In this document: positions 55,834 to 64,000 of the stretch, piece by piece
How positions within the stretch are numbered: position 1 is the first letter of the stretch
How the letters are laid out: every line of letters starts with the position of its first letter
Notes under the pieces: generated by a model
Seen by the model: only the letters and a program-made list of their open reading frames with translations
Told to the model about the DNA's origin: nothing
Databases searched by the model: none
Origin: Devosia limi DSM 17137
GTDB taxonomy: Bacteria; Pseudomonadota; Alphaproteobacteria; Rhizobiales; Devosiaceae
Assembly (NCBI RefSeq): GCF_900128975.1
Contig: NZ_FQVC01000007.1
Span: forward strand, 203,294 to 267,293
DNA: 64,000 nt
Reading direction: 5' to 3'
Made by a program: the position numbers and the translations under genes

Positions 55834-57363
55834 ATGAGTATCCGAGGACCCCAAGCCCTGGCATCGCTCGACGAGGCGATGCGCGACATCCGCCGCGAAG
55901 AGGACGAAATCTCCAAGCGCCTGGCCCGCTCGGGCGAGCGCGTTGGCAAGATCCGCGAAAGCGAGGCCGAGCTGTTCCGGCAACTGGCGCAATTGCGGCT
56001 TGACCCGGCAGTGCAGCAGGAACTGGACGGCCGCATTTCGCAGGCCGAGGCCAAAGCCCGCGACATGCTCAAAACCCACGCCGCCGAGCTGGGCAAGGCC
56101 GAGAAAAGCCTGGGTGCCATCGACGCGCAATTGAGCAAGCTGACCGGCGAACGCGCCAGTGCGCTCGACGAACTGGCGAAGCGGCAGGACGAGCTCAAGG
56201 CGCTGGCCACCCGGATGCAGCCGAGCATCGCGCGCGATCCCGCCTATGCCGCCAAGCGCGCGGCAGCGGCCGAACTTGACGAGATCGCCGCCCAGTCGAT
56301 GGCCAAAACCGAGCAGGCCGAGGCCGACCGCGAGGAGAAGGGCAAGCCCTATCGCGACGACCCGCTGTTCATGTATCTGTGGGAGAGCAGCTATGGCACC
56401 AGGGATTACCGGGCCAACAATCTGATCCGCTATTGCGACGGGCTCGTCGCCAATCTCATCGGCTTCGCCAAGGCGCGGCCGAATTACGCCATGCTCAACG
56501 AGTTGCCGCTGCGATTGCGCGAGCATGCCGAGCGCCAGATCGCCAATGCGCGGCAGGCCGAAGCCGAGGCCGATGCATTGGAAACTGCGGCGCTGGATGC
56601 TGCCGGCGGCAAGCCGATCCGCGATGCCCTCGATGCCATGGAGAAGCGCATCGCCGCCATCGACGTCGAAATCGTGGCATTTGAAGACAAGCGCGACGAG
56701 GCCGCCAAGGTCCTTGCGACGCTGTCGCAGGGCGGCGATCCGGCCTTCGAGCAGGCCCTGGCGGCCTTGGCGGCCGGCCTCGGCCGCGAGGACATCCAGA
56801 CGCTGCTGGCCGAGGCGCGCCTGACCCGCACCGGCCAGGACGATACCATCGTCGCCCAGATCGACGATGTTCGCGCCCGCATCAAGGACGAGGAAAGCGA
56901 AGTCCGCGAGCAGCAGGAACGCCTCAAGACGCTGGCGGCGCGCCGTCGCGAGCTCGAAGACATCCAGTGGGAGTTCAAGAAGCAGCGCTATGACGATCCG
57001 CGCTCGACCTTCCGCGAGGAGCGGCTGACCGGCGACCTGCTCAATGATTTCCTGCGCGGCGGCATTACCGCGGCGGCCTATTGGGAGCAGTGGCGGCGCA
57101 GCCAGAACTGGAACACCGGCACCGCGCCCGGCGACAACCGTTCACGCTCGGCCAATCCCTGGCCCGACAATGGCGGCTTCAACTGGCCCGACAACAGCTT
57201 TGGCGGCGGCAAGTCCAAGGGCGGCGGTGGCGGGTTCGGCGGCGGCTGGGGCGCGCCCTCGGGCGGCGGCTCCAGTTCCGGCGGCGGCGGCTTCTCGCGT
57301 CCCCGCACCGGCTCGCAAGGCACCCGCAAGCACACCAATTTCAAAACCGGCGGCGGCTTCTAG
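55834..57363 (+). CDS. Long coiled-coil protein with Gly-rich tail, third gene of the cassette
   Basis: 509 residues, no signal or membrane segment. Residues about 1-150 and 230-400 are coiled coil, separated by a conserved-looking block (D-P-L-F-M-Y-L-W-E-S-S-Y-G-T). The tail has two W-P-D-N units and then about 50 residues of Gly/Ser-rich sequence ending F-K-T-G-G-G-F. The tail recalls those of TPM-domain (YgcG-like) proteins, but no such domain is present. No family recognised; it probably works with the preceding two products. Confidence 0.8.
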   Translation: MSIRGPQALASLDEAMRDIRREEDEISKRLARSGERVGKIRESEAELFRQLAQLRLDPAVQQELDGRISQAEAKARDMLKTHAAELGKAEKSLGAIDAQLSKLTGERASALDELAKRQDELKALATRMQPSIARDPAYAAKRAAAAELDEIAAQSMAKTEQAEADREEKGKPYRDDPLFMYLWESSYGTRDYRANNLIRYCDGLVANLIGFAKARPNYAMLNELPLRLREHAERQIANARQAEAEADALETAALDAAGGKPIRDALDAMEKRIAAIDVEIVAFEDKRDEAAKVLATLSQGGDPAFEQALAALAAGLGREDIQTLLAEARLTRTGQDDTIVAQIDDVRARIKDEESEVREQQERLKTLAARRRELEDIQWEFKKQRYDDPRSTFREERLTGDLLNDFLRGGITAAAYWEQWRRSQNWNTGTAPGDNRSRSANPWPDNGGFNWPDNSFGGGKSKGGGGGFGGGWGAPSGGGSSSGGGGFSRPRTGSQGTRKHTNFKTGGGF

Positions 57364-57412
57364 GGGGCCCTCGCTTCGTGGAACCCCGTGAGTGTGCCGC
57401 GCCCACCGCGCT

Positions 57413-57499
57413 GCCCGCGGACTTGATCCGCGGGCCTCTCTCCAGGCACACAGCACGACAAATGACCCACCGGGTCATTCCCGCCTGCGCGGGAATGAC
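57413..57499. repeat. Two REP-like palindromes after the three-gene cassette
   Basis: GCCCGCGGA-CTTGA-TCCGCGGGC at 57413-57435 and GTCATTCCCGC-CTGC-GCGGGAATGAC at 57474-57499, both perfect. They represent the two repeat families seen elsewhere. Located between convergent genes; either could terminate transcription. Confidence 0.8.
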
Positions 57500-57552
57500 A
57501 CCGTGAGTGGGCACCGCGCTGCGGCTGCCCACTGACAGGCACGCGCAAAACC

Positions 57553-57951
57553 TCAATTGACCTGCGGCGTCGCCATCAATTCCCAGACATTGCCTTCGCT
57601 GTCCTCGAAATACGCCGAATAGCCCCATTCCGATTCCGTGCCCGGCGTAATGATGGCCCCGCCGGCGATCAACACCTGATCGAGGATCGCATCGACCTCG
57701 GCGGCGCTGTCGGCGCGATGGCTCAGCACCAGGCCGGGCGTGCCGGCGATGACGGTTTCCTTGCCGGCGGTCTGGGCGATCAGTTCGCGTGGGAACAGCA
57801 CGAAGGAGAAATCCTCGGTGAGGAAGAACGCGACATGGTCTGCTCCGGCCCCGATCTGGTCATCGGGCATGTCGAACAGGGCGCGATAGAAGGAAAAGGC
57901 GCGTTCGAGATTGTCGACGCCGATGGTGACGATATTGATCCTGGGCTTCAT
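57553..57951 (-). CDS. VOC-superfamily (glyoxalase/bleomycin resistance-like) protein
   Basis: 132 residues. Two beta-alpha-beta-beta-beta modules: I-G-V-D-N-L-E-R-A-F-S-F-Y and, at the end, Y-F-E-D-S-E-G-N-V-W-E-L, a common VOC metal-Glu motif. The substrate is not predictable. ATG 57951 with GGAGA upstream; the longer frame to 58161 overlaps the iron ATPase gene. Confidence 0.85.
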   Translation of the reverse strand: MKPRINIVTIGVDNLERAFSFYRALFDMPDDQIGAGADHVAFFLTEDFSFVLFPRELIAQTAGKETVIAGTPGLVLSHRADSAAEVDAILDQVLIAGGAIITPGTESEWGYSAYFEDSEGNVWELMATPQVN

Positions 57952-58033
57952 GGCGGGGTCTCCGTTGGGACACGCCAGCACGCATCCGTCGCGCCCCTGA
58001 TAGCCCAGGGGATGGCGGTCGCGAAAGTCGAAA

Positions 58034-58792
58034 TCACTCGTAATAGAGACTGACGCGCTGGCCGCCGATTTCATGCACCTTGATGTCCATGTCATAGACA
58101 TCGGACAGGATATCGGGGCGAATGATGGCCTCGGCGGGGCCCTGATGGGCCACCTTACCATTGCGCATGGCGACGATGTAATCGGAATACCAGGAGGCGA
58201 AATTGATGTCGTGCAGCACCAGCACCACGGTCTTGCCCAGCTCGTTTGCCGCCCGGCGCAACAGCTTCATCATCGCCATGGCATGCTTCATGTCGAGATT
58301 GTTCAGCGGCTCGTCGAGCAGCACGTAATCGGTATCCTGACACAGCACCATGGCGACGAAGGCGCGCTGGCGCTGCCCACCGGACAGTTCATCGAGATAG
58401 CGCCCTTCCAGCTCCACCAGATTGAGATAGCCGATAGCATCGTCGATATGGGTCTTGTCCTCGATTGTGAGCCGCCCCTTGGAATAGGGATAGCGGCCAA
58501 AGCTGACGAGGTCGCGCACGGTCAGGCGCGCGGTCATGTGATTGTCCTGCCGCAGGATCGACAGCCGCCTGGCCAGCACATCGCCGGGCGCCTTGGTCAC
58601 GTCCAGCCCATCGACGGTCACCGTGCCCTTGTCCATGTCGAGAAGCCGGCTGACCATGGACAGAAATGTCGATTTCCCCGCGCCATTGGGCCCGATAATC
58701 GAGGTAATGCCCTTGGCCGGCAGGGTGATGGTGACATTGTCGACCACGCATTCGGTGCCGTAAGTCTTGGTCACGCCATTGGCGATGATCAT
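58034..58792 (-). CDS. Siderophore-iron ABC transporter ATP-binding protein
   Basis: 252 residues. Walker A G-P-N-G-A-G-K-S-T, signature L-S-G-G-Q-R-Q-R, Walker B V-L-L-D-E-P-L-N-N-L-D and H-loop V-L-H-D-I-N. The N-N-L-D variant and R-Q-D-N-H segment match the catecholate/petrobactin (YclP/CeuD/FatE-like) subgroup. Overlaps the upstream permease gene by four bases (ATGA). Confidence 0.93.
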   Translation of the reverse strand: MIIANGVTKTYGTECVVDNVTITLPAKGITSIIGPNGAGKSTFLSMVSRLLDMDKGTVTVDGLDVTKAPGDVLARRLSILRQDNHMTARLTVRDLVSFGRYPYSKGRLTIEDKTHIDDAIGYLNLVELEGRYLDELSGGQRQRAFVAMVLCQDTDYVLLDEPLNNLDMKHAMAMMKLLRRAANELGKTVVLVLHDINFASWYSDYIVAMRNGKVAHQGPAEAIIRPDILSDVYDMDIKVHEIGGQRVSLYYE

Positions 58793-59811
58793 CGGGCGGC
58801 TCTCCGCAGAATGAGGAAGATGAAGACGATCCCGCCGAGGAACTCGATGATGATCGAGAGCGCGGTATCGAACTCGAATACCCGCTCCAGGACGGTCTGG
58901 CCGCCGACAAGGCAGATGATGGCCAACAGCGCCGCCGCCGGCAGGATGTATTTGTGCCGGCTGGAGCCGACCAGGCCATGCGCCAGGCTGGCCACCAGCA
59001 GGCCGAAAAAGGTGATCGGCCCCACCAGAGCCGTCGATACCGCCACCAGCACCGAAACCAGCACCAGGATGGTCACCACCGTTCGCTGGTAATTGACCCC
59101 CAGATTGATCGCCTGCGCCCGCCCCAGCGACAGCACGTCATAGGTATGCATCAAGCGCACCATCACCACCGAGACCGCGCCGATGATCACCAGCGAGATG
59201 ACCAGCAGGCTGCTGTCGGTGGTCGAAAAGCTGGCAAAGAACGAGTCCTGCAACACGTTGAACGCATTGGGATCGAGCATGCGCTGCATGAGCTGGCTGA
59301 CGCTGCGGAACAGGATGCCGAAGACAATGCCCACCAGGACCAAGAGATGCAGGCTCCGCTCCTGGCCGAGGAACAGCCAGCGGAACAGCAGCCCCGAAAA
59401 CGCCACCATGACCAGCACTTCGACCACGAACTGGGCTTGCGTATCGAGCGTGGTCAAGGCGCCGATCCCGAGGAAGAACACCAGGCCGGTCTTGATCAGA
59501 ATGTAGAGCGCGTCAAAGCCCATGATCGAGGGCGTCAGGATGCGGTTATTGGTGACGGTCTGGAACAGGATGGTCGACATGGCCACCGCATAGGCTACCA
59601 CGATCAGCGACAGCAGCTTGCGCCCCCGGAACGGCAGGACGAAGCTCCAGCTGCCCCTGGCCCCCAGCGTCATGAAGCAGACGATGGAGACCAGCGCCAG
59701 CACGCCGAGAATGACCAGCACCAGGATCGGCCGCGACAGCGTCACCGATGGCACGAAGCGCTTGTACCAGGGGCTCGCGACAATGATGCCGCTGGATTGA
59801 TCAGGCTGCAT
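58789..59811 (-). CDS. Siderophore-iron ABC transporter permease (second)
   Basis: 340 residues, FecCD family, about nine to ten membrane segments. F-Q-T-V-T-N-N-R-I-L-T-P-S-I-M-G-F-D-A-L-Y matches the YclO/CeuC-like subgroup. It overlaps the upstream permease gene by 11 nt. Confidence 0.93.
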   Translation of the reverse strand: MQPDQSSGIIVASPWYKRFVPSVTLSRPILVLVILGVLALVSIVCFMTLGARGSWSFVLPFRGRKLLSLIVVAYAVAMSTILFQTVTNNRILTPSIMGFDALYILIKTGLVFFLGIGALTTLDTQAQFVVEVLVMVAFSGLLFRWLFLGQERSLHLLVLVGIVFGILFRSVSQLMQRMLDPNAFNVLQDSFFASFSTTDSSLLVISLVIIGAVSVVMVRLMHTYDVLSLGRAQAINLGVNYQRTVVTILVLVSVLVAVSTALVGPITFFGLLVASLAHGLVGSSRHKYILPAAALLAIICLVGGQTVLERVFEFDTALSIIIEFLGGIVFIFLILRRAAR

Positions 59812-60763
59812 GGCGGCGCGTCCTCAGCAGGAGATAGAGGAACACCATGCTGCCGATGACACCGACAACGACGCTGATGGGAATCTCATAGGGCGCGCGC
59901 ACGACGCGGCCAAGGATATCGCAGGCCAGCACGAAGCCGGCGCCCATCACCGCGACCCAGGGCACGGTGCGGCGCATATTGTCGCCCACCATCAGGCTGA
60001 CGACATTGGGGACGATCAGGCCGAGAAACGGGATCGAGCCGACCGAAACCAGCACAACGGCGCTGACCACCGAAACGATGACCAGCCCCAGCACCATGAC
60101 ACGCTGGTAGTTCAGCCCCAGATTGGTGGTAAAATCCTTGCCCATGCCGGCCACGGTGAAGCGGTCGGCGGCGATATAGGCGGCGATGGCACAGGCGAGG
60201 CCAATCCAGAGCAGTTCATAGCGGCCGCGCAGAATGCCCGAGAAGTCGCCCATGCTCCAGGCCAGCAGCGAGGCCATCAGGCCATAGCGATAGGCCAGGA
60301 AGGCAGTTACCGCGCCGATAATCCCGCCCAGCATGATGCCGACCAGCGGCACCAGCAGCACATCGCGCAGCGGCACGGCGCGCAGGATGCGCAGGAACAG
60401 CGCGGTGCCGGCCATGGCAAACAAGGCAGCGACCCCCATCTTGGCCATCAGCGGCCAGCCGGGCGCCAGCAGGGTGACTGTCAGGAAGCCAAGGCTCGCC
60501 GATTCAGTGGTGCCGGCCGTCGAGGGCTCGACGAAACGGTTGCGTACCACCATCTGCATGACCAGCCCGGCAATCGCCATCGAGGCGCCCGAAAGGATGA
60601 TGGCCAGGGTGCGCGGGATGCGGCTGATCAGCAGCACCTGCATGGGCCGGTCTTCCGGCGAGGATGACAGCAGCGCCCCCAGCGACACATCGCTGACCCC
60701 GACAAAGAGGCTGATGATGGCCAGGGCCAGCGTCACGACGATGGCGACGAGAAGCAATCGCAC
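59801..60763 (-). CDS. Siderophore-iron ABC transporter permease (first)
   Basis: 320 residues, FecCD family. R-I-P-R-T-L-A-I-I-L-S-G-A-S-M-A-I-A-G and G-S-I-P-F-L-G-L-I-V-P-N-V-V are family hallmarks. I chose GTG 60763, which has AGGAA upstream and yields a normal N-terminal hydrophobic segment. A TTG at 60796 would place the start inside the upstream hairpin. Confidence 0.92.
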   Translation of the reverse strand: MRLLLVAIVVTLALAIISLFVGVSDVSLGALLSSSPEDRPMQVLLISRIPRTLAIILSGASMAIAGLVMQMVVRNRFVEPSTAGTTESASLGFLTVTLLAPGWPLMAKMGVAALFAMAGTALFLRILRAVPLRDVLLVPLVGIMLGGIIGAVTAFLAYRYGLMASLLAWSMGDFSGILRGRYELLWIGLACAIAAYIAADRFTVAGMGKDFTTNLGLNYQRVMVLGLVIVSVVSAVVLVSVGSIPFLGLIVPNVVSLMVGDNMRRTVPWVAVMGAGFVLACDILGRVVRAPYEIPISVVVGVIGSMVFLYLLLRTRRHAA

Positions 60764-60796
60764 GATCGGGATTCCTGCAGGTTCGTTACATGGCAA

Positions 60797-60823
60797 AACC
60801 CGGCGGGACGGACCCGCCGGGTT
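60797..60823 (-). terminator. Intercistronic hairpin between iron-binding protein and permease genes
   Basis: A perfect 11-bp stem AACCCGGCGGG/CCCGCCGGGTT with 5-nt loop. On the minus strand it is followed by TT (TTTT including the end of the stem). It lies 24 nt past the binding-protein stop and would cause partial termination, keeping the binding protein in excess over the permeases and ATPase. Confidence 0.75.
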
Positions 60824-60847
60824 GCATGAGCGCCAGGCGCCCGGTTA

Positions 60848-61765
60848 TCAGGCGTTGAGACCGGCCAGGACCTGCTCCAGCAGCAGCATCACGGCGTTGT
60901 AGCCATGCATGGAGATATAGGCGGCCTGCGGATCGAGATAGACGATATGGCCCTGCTTGGCGGCATTGGTCTGGTTGACCAGCTCGTTATCGAGCAGGGC
61001 GGCGGCAGCGCCGCCGTTCTCGCCAACACCGGCGTCGCGGTCGACGACGAACAGCCAGTCTGGATTGGTCTCGAGGATGAATTCGAACGACACCGTATCG
61101 CCACCATGGTCGCCGTCCTTCACGTCAGCCATGGCCGATGGAATTGCCAGCTCGTTGTAGAGCCAGGCGATGCGCGAGTCCGGACCATAGACGCCGATAT
61201 TGCCGGCATTGGTGACCAGCACGAGGGCATTGCCCTTGCCTTCGGCCGCAGCCTTGACTTCGGCGACCTTGGCGTCGAGCGCGGTATTGAGCTCAGCAGC
61301 CTTGGCCTGCAGGTCAAAGACCTCGCCCAGCGTGGTCAGATTGGCCTTGACGCCATCGATAATGGCGGCATTGTTGACCGACAGGTCGATGGTCGGCAGA
61401 ATTTCCGAGCCGGTGCCAAAGGCTTCGCGCGAGCGGCCGGCGACGATGTAAAGGTCGGCCTCGGCGGCGGCAATGCCTTCAAAATCGGGCTCGAACAGCG
61501 AGCCGATCTTGATGGCGTCGGCCGGCAGGAACTCGGCCAGATAGGACGGCGCATTGGAGGCGGGGACGCCGGCAACGGCCACACCCAGTGCCTGCAGGTT
61601 GTCGAACACGGCCCAGTCCTGCACCAGCACCTTGGCCGGCACGCCGCTGATGGTGGTTTCACCCTGGACATGGGCGATCGTCTTGTCCTGCGCCACTGCG
61701 GCCAGAGCGGTGAACGACAGCGCGCCAGCAATGACAGCGGCGAGAACGAAGGGAGTGCGGGTCAT
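60848..61765 (-). CDS. Siderophore-iron periplasmic binding protein (YclQ/CeuE-like)
   Basis: 305 residues. Signal peptide ending near A-A-V-A-Q-D, without a lipobox. The FeBP-like fold has G-V-Y-G-P-D-S-R-I, G-D-T-V-S-F-E-F-I-L-E-T-N-P-D-W-L-F-V-V-D-R and the following A-G-V-G-E motif, matching the catecholate/petrobactin-binding subgroup. A GTG at 61774 with GGAAG upstream is a credible alternative start. First gene of the iron-uptake operon. No clear Fur or RirA/Irr box recognised upstream. Confidence 0.92.
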   Translation of the reverse strand: MTRTPFVLAAVIAGALSFTALAAVAQDKTIAHVQGETTISGVPAKVLVQDWAVFDNLQALGVAVAGVPASNAPSYLAEFLPADAIKIGSLFEPDFEGIAAAEADLYIVAGRSREAFGTGSEILPTIDLSVNNAAIIDGVKANLTTLGEVFDLQAKAAELNTALDAKVAEVKAAAEGKGNALVLVTNAGNIGVYGPDSRIAWLYNELAIPSAMADVKDGDHGGDTVSFEFILETNPDWLFVVDRDAGVGENGGAAAALLDNELVNQTNAAKQGHIVYLDPQAAYISMHGYNAVMLLLEQVLAGLNA

Positions 61766-61950
61766 GAGCTTCACAGCGATGCTTCCAATCCAGAGACGCA
61801 ATGAGATGGCGGAGCGCCAAATATGATGGCGAATGTCCGATTATCTAGCGGCGCATGGCAGGGCTGTCAAAGTTAAGATGACCGTTTTCTTCATCTTTTT
61901 TGAACGGTGCGCGGAGTTGTCGCGAAAGACACCCCGCGCAGCCATTTACG

Positions 61951-62547
61951 TCAGGACTTGGCCAGCAGATTGCGCAGCTTGCCCACGGCCGTGTCGGTAT
62001 TCTCGCGATAGGCGATGGTGCCCTCGAACTCGCCGCGGGCATTGATCAGGAACACCGAAGCGGTGTGGTCCATGGTGTAGTCGCCGCCTTCCAGCGGCAC
62101 CTTTTCGGCGTGAACACCCCAGGCCTTGACGATCTTGGCGATCTCCTCGGGCGTTCCGGTGACCCCGGTGACGCGATCGGAGATGAAGCTGACATAGTCG
62201 CCGATCACGGCAGGCGTGTCGCGTTCGGGATCGACGGTAACGAAATAGGCCTTGAGCGCCTTGCCATCCTCGCCCAATTGCTCGAACCAGCCAGCCATCT
62301 CGGCCAGCGTTGTCGGGCAGACTTCGGGGCAATGGGTAAAGCCGAAGAACAGCGCCGAGGGCTGGCCGACAAACATGGTCTGGTCGATCGGCTGGCCGTC
62401 CTGGTCGAGCAGCGCATAGACGCCACTGCCGAAACCACCGGTCTGCGCCGGTGCATCATTGCGCAGAAACAGCATGGCAGTGCCGGCGGTGATGCCCAGG
62501 GCAGCGACCGCCACCCAGAGCCAGATGCGAAATGTCTTCAGGGTCAT
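61951..62547 (-). CDS. SCO1/SenC-family copper chaperone/thioredoxin-like protein
   Basis: 198 residues. N-terminal membrane anchor (about 8-28), then a thioredoxin fold with C-P-E-V-C and a later D-H-T-A-S histidine; together these form the SCO copper site. It helps build the CuA centre of cytochrome oxidase. It starts 12 nt after the PCu(A)C gene stop. Confidence 0.95.
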   Translation of the reverse strand: MTLKTFRIWLWVAVAALGITAGTAMLFLRNDAPAQTGGFGSGVYALLDQDGQPIDQTMFVGQPSALFFGFTHCPEVCPTTLAEMAGWFEQLGEDGKALKAYFVTVDPERDTPAVIGDYVSFISDRVTGVTGTPEEIAKIVKAWGVHAEKVPLEGGDYTMDHTASVFLINARGEFEGTIAYRENTDTAVGKLRNLLAKS

Positions 62548-62559
62548 GATGCTCCAGCC

Positions 62560-63048
62560 CTAGTGAGTTGCATGCGCGGCAGGCGCGGCGTCGGCCGCAT
62601 TGCCCAGCACGGCCAGTTCGACATCGACGCTGCCGGCCTTCTCGAAGGTCAGGGTCACCGGCACGCTCTCGCCTTCGACAAAGGCCTGGTTGAGCCCCAT
62701 GAACATGACGTGCAGCCCGCCCGGCGCCAGCGTCACGGTCTCGCCCGCCGGGATTTCGATGCCATCAGCCAGCTGACGCATCTTCATCACGTCGCCTTGC
62801 ATGGCCATTTCGTGGATCTGCACGGCGCCCGAAACATTGGCCGATACCGAAACCAGGCGATCAGCCTCGCTGCCGGTGTTCTCGATGGTCATGAAGCCGC
62901 CGCCCACCGGGGCGTTAGGCAGGGTGGCGCGGGTGAACGGCGCTGAGATGTTGATGTCGCCAAGATGGACCACGCCATCATGGGCGAAGGCGGGCACGGC
63001 AAAGAGGATAGAAGCCGCAAAGGCGGCGCGAAGGACGGCACGGATCAT
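62560..63048 (-). CDS. Periplasmic copper chaperone PCu(A)C
   Basis: 162 residues. Signal peptide ending A-F-A-H-D. The PCu(A)C copper motif is present: H-E-M-A-M...M-K-M-R near the middle and H-V-M-F-M later. A His-containing C-terminus (A-A-H-A-T-H) may add metal affinity. It passes copper to SCO1/oxidase, fitting the adjacent SCO gene. Confidence 0.94.
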   Translation of the reverse strand: MIRAVLRAAFAASILFAVPAFAHDGVVHLGDINISAPFTRATLPNAPVGGGFMTIENTGSEADRLVSVSANVSGAVQIHEMAMQGDVMKMRQLADGIEIPAGETVTLAPGGLHVMFMGLNQAFVEGESVPVTLTFEKAGSVDVELAVLGNAADAAPAAHATH

Positions 63049-63101
63049 GATTGATCTCCAGAATTGTGGTCAGCTGACAGGGCGGCATTGGCCGCAGGCA
63101 A

Positions 63102-63488
63102 TCAGGCCAGTGCTGGAGGGCCTCGCGGGGCCGCTGTCAGTTCGAGCCGCTGACGGCGATGAACAGCATCGTGGGCGGCGGTGGTGACAATATCGAGGCT
63201 GACCCGCATGCCCAGTTCGATGACCGCAAGAGCGGGCTCGACCAGGTCATCCTTGCCGATCCCCGCAGCGGGGCATTTGGCGATCAGGCTGGCATCGCTG
63301 TCGGGACCCTGGGCATCGAGCGGGGCGCAGAGCACCCAGCTGCCGGCAATGGTCTCATAGCCCAGCGCCGCAAAATCGAGCTGGCTGGCCCGCGCATGGT
63401 GCAGTGGCGCCAGCACGGTCAGCAGATAGATGGCCAGCACGGCAAACGCCGTCCCGATCTCCCTGCCGATGCTGCGTCGCTGATCCAT
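63102..63488 (-). CDS. DUF2946-like small protein of the copper cluster
   Basis: 128 residues. N-terminal hydrophobic segment (F-A-V-L-A-I-Y-L-L-T-V-L-A) followed by P-L-H-H-A, then W-V-L-C-A-P and a K-C-P-A-A-G-I cysteine, and a basic/Pro-Ala C-terminus. The layout resembles DUF2946-type proteins often found by copper genes; the match is by pattern only. First in the run leading to PCu(A)C and SCO1 (53-nt gap). Confidence 0.7.
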   Translation of the reverse strand: MDQRRSIGREIGTAFAVLAIYLLTVLAPLHHARASQLDFAALGYETIAGSWVLCAPLDAQGPDSDASLIAKCPAAGIGKDDLVEPALAVIELGMRVSLDIVTTAAHDAVHRRQRLELTAAPRGPPALA

Positions 63489-63606
63489 TGGGTGCCCTCA
63501 GCCCCAGTCCTAGTGCGTCAGCCTCTTTGCCTCAATGGCCGAATTGTCGCAAGCACGGTGATGCGCGATGGCGCCCCACCGAAGGACCATCGCACTTCAC
63601 CGGGTC

Positions 63607-63755
63607 ATTCCCGCGCAGGCGGGAATCCATTCTCGCTTATCCCGGACCTTCGCACCCCACCCTCAACACCCACGACGCTGTCCCCGGACTTGATCCGGGG
63701 ACCACTCGCCACTCACGCAGCGCTGACAGTGACCCGCGGGTCAAGCAACCGTGGG
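63607..63755. repeat. Cluster of REP-like palindromes beside the transposase
   Basis: ATTCCCGC-GCAG-GCGGGAAT at 63607-63626, CCCCGGA-CTTGA-TCCGGGG at 63682-63700 followed by GGACCACTCGCC as in the 7.3 kb copy, and a decayed CCCGCGGG-TCAAG partner near 63733-63755. The repeat stops just before the transposase stop codon, and no gene lies in 63489-63757. Confidence 0.75.
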
Positions 63756-63757
63756 CA

Positions 63758-64000
63758 TCATGGATTGAATGCGGGGTCAGATCTGGCGATGGCATTGAGG
63801 ATTGTTATGAGTTTGCGGACGGTAGCGATCATGGCGAGCTTGAAGGGTTTTCCGCGCGCCCGGAGCCTTTGGTAGAAGCTGCCGAGCACGGGATCCTTGA
63901 CCTTGATGGCGCTGAGCACAGCCATGTAGGCGATGTCGCGCAGGTGCTTTCGGCCGCCACTGCATCGCCCATTGCGATCGGAAGCGCCGGACTGGCGCGC
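63758..64000 (-). mobile_element. IS110-family transposase, C-terminal fragment running off the right edge
   Basis: The open frame (81 codons in the window) reads G-G-R-K-H-L-R-D-I-A-Y-M-A-V-L-S-A-I, then F-Y-Q-R-L-R-A-R-G-K-P-F-K-L-A-M-I-A and V-R-K-L-I-T-I-L-N-A-I, the typical end of the IS110/IS1111 transposase C-terminal domain (Transposase_20). The stop is at 63758-63760. The rest of the element and its ends lie beyond the window, so completeness cannot be judged. Confidence 0.85.

Noticed and set aside
53631..57363. Reading the three-gene cassette as an antiphage defence system
   Set aside because: No nuclease, ATPase, reverse transcriptase or other effector motif was seen, and no mobile-element context surrounds it; a structural or stress role fits better.
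63607..63755. CRISPR-like reading of the palindrome clusters
   Set aside because: Palindromes are irregularly spaced, differ in sequence and have no unique spacers or cas genes; they match REP-type elements.

Overview
This 64 kb, GC-rich window looks like the chromosome of a Hyphomicrobiales (Rhizobiales-type) alphaproteobacterium, most likely near Devosia. That placement is inference. It rests on the def-fmt-truA / dapE-dapD neighbourhood, a DnaX lacking the usual zinc cysteines, an alphaproteobacterial-style cpa/tad pilus locus, and the overall base composition. No tRNA, rRNA, CRISPR array or prophage was seen. Apart from an IS110-type transposase end at the right edge, the region reads as ordinary chromosome.

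Layout. (1) 1-7.3 kb: a non-phosphorylating L-fucose-type sugar acid pathway: IclR regulator, lactonase-like amidohydrolase (cut by the left edge), SDR dehydrogenase, RbsABC-type importer and an L-fuconate dehydratase with its full catalytic set. (2) 7.4-19.7 kb: housekeeping: LOG hydrolase, dapD, DUF805 protein, dapE, two small membrane proteins, truA, fmt, def, rmuC, recR, ybaB, dnaX and the SRP RNA (ffs) just upstream of dnaX. (3) 19.7-26.9 kb: beta-propeller phytase, pheA, membrane-anchored cytochrome c, GhrA-like reductase, MarR-GNAT fusion and M17 aminopeptidase. (4) 27-38.4 kb: a Tad/Flp pilus locus (tadD, tadCBA, cpaE, cpaC, cpaB, cpaA, flp, a secretin-N-domain-only protein and two TadE-like pseudopilins); no cpaD is seen.

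(5) 38.4-52.5 kb: after a HAD hydrolase, a long minus-strand nucleoside uptake and salvage operon: BMP-type binding protein, ATPase, two permeases (the second fused in frame to cytidine deaminase), punA, deoC, a double-domain ALDH16-type aldehyde dehydrogenase, a DUF6958-like protein, deoA, deoB and upp. The logic is import of nucleosides, deamination or phosphorolysis, conversion of deoxyribose-1-P to deoxyribose-5-P, aldol cleavage to acetaldehyde plus glyceraldehyde-3-P, probable oxidation of the acetaldehyde, and base salvage. (6) 52.7-57.4 kb: a predicted 40-residue membrane protein, a CoxG-like protein, and a three-gene cassette (TelA-like helical protein, DUF6384-like single-pass membrane protein, coiled-coil protein with a Gly-rich tail). 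This cassette is the best candidate for an undescribed system. (7) 57.5-63.5 kb: a VOC protein, a siderophore-type iron ABC transporter, and a copper-delivery set (SCO1, PCu(A)C, DUF2946-like). (8) 63.5-64 kb: REP-like repeats and the IS110-type transposase end.

A recurring non-coding theme is a set of REP-like palindromes scattered between operons, often as two hairpins with complementary CTTGA/TCAAG or CTTGT/ACAAG loops. Intercistronic hairpins also sit after solute-binding-protein genes. All coordinates and motifs were read by eye; no database search was run.
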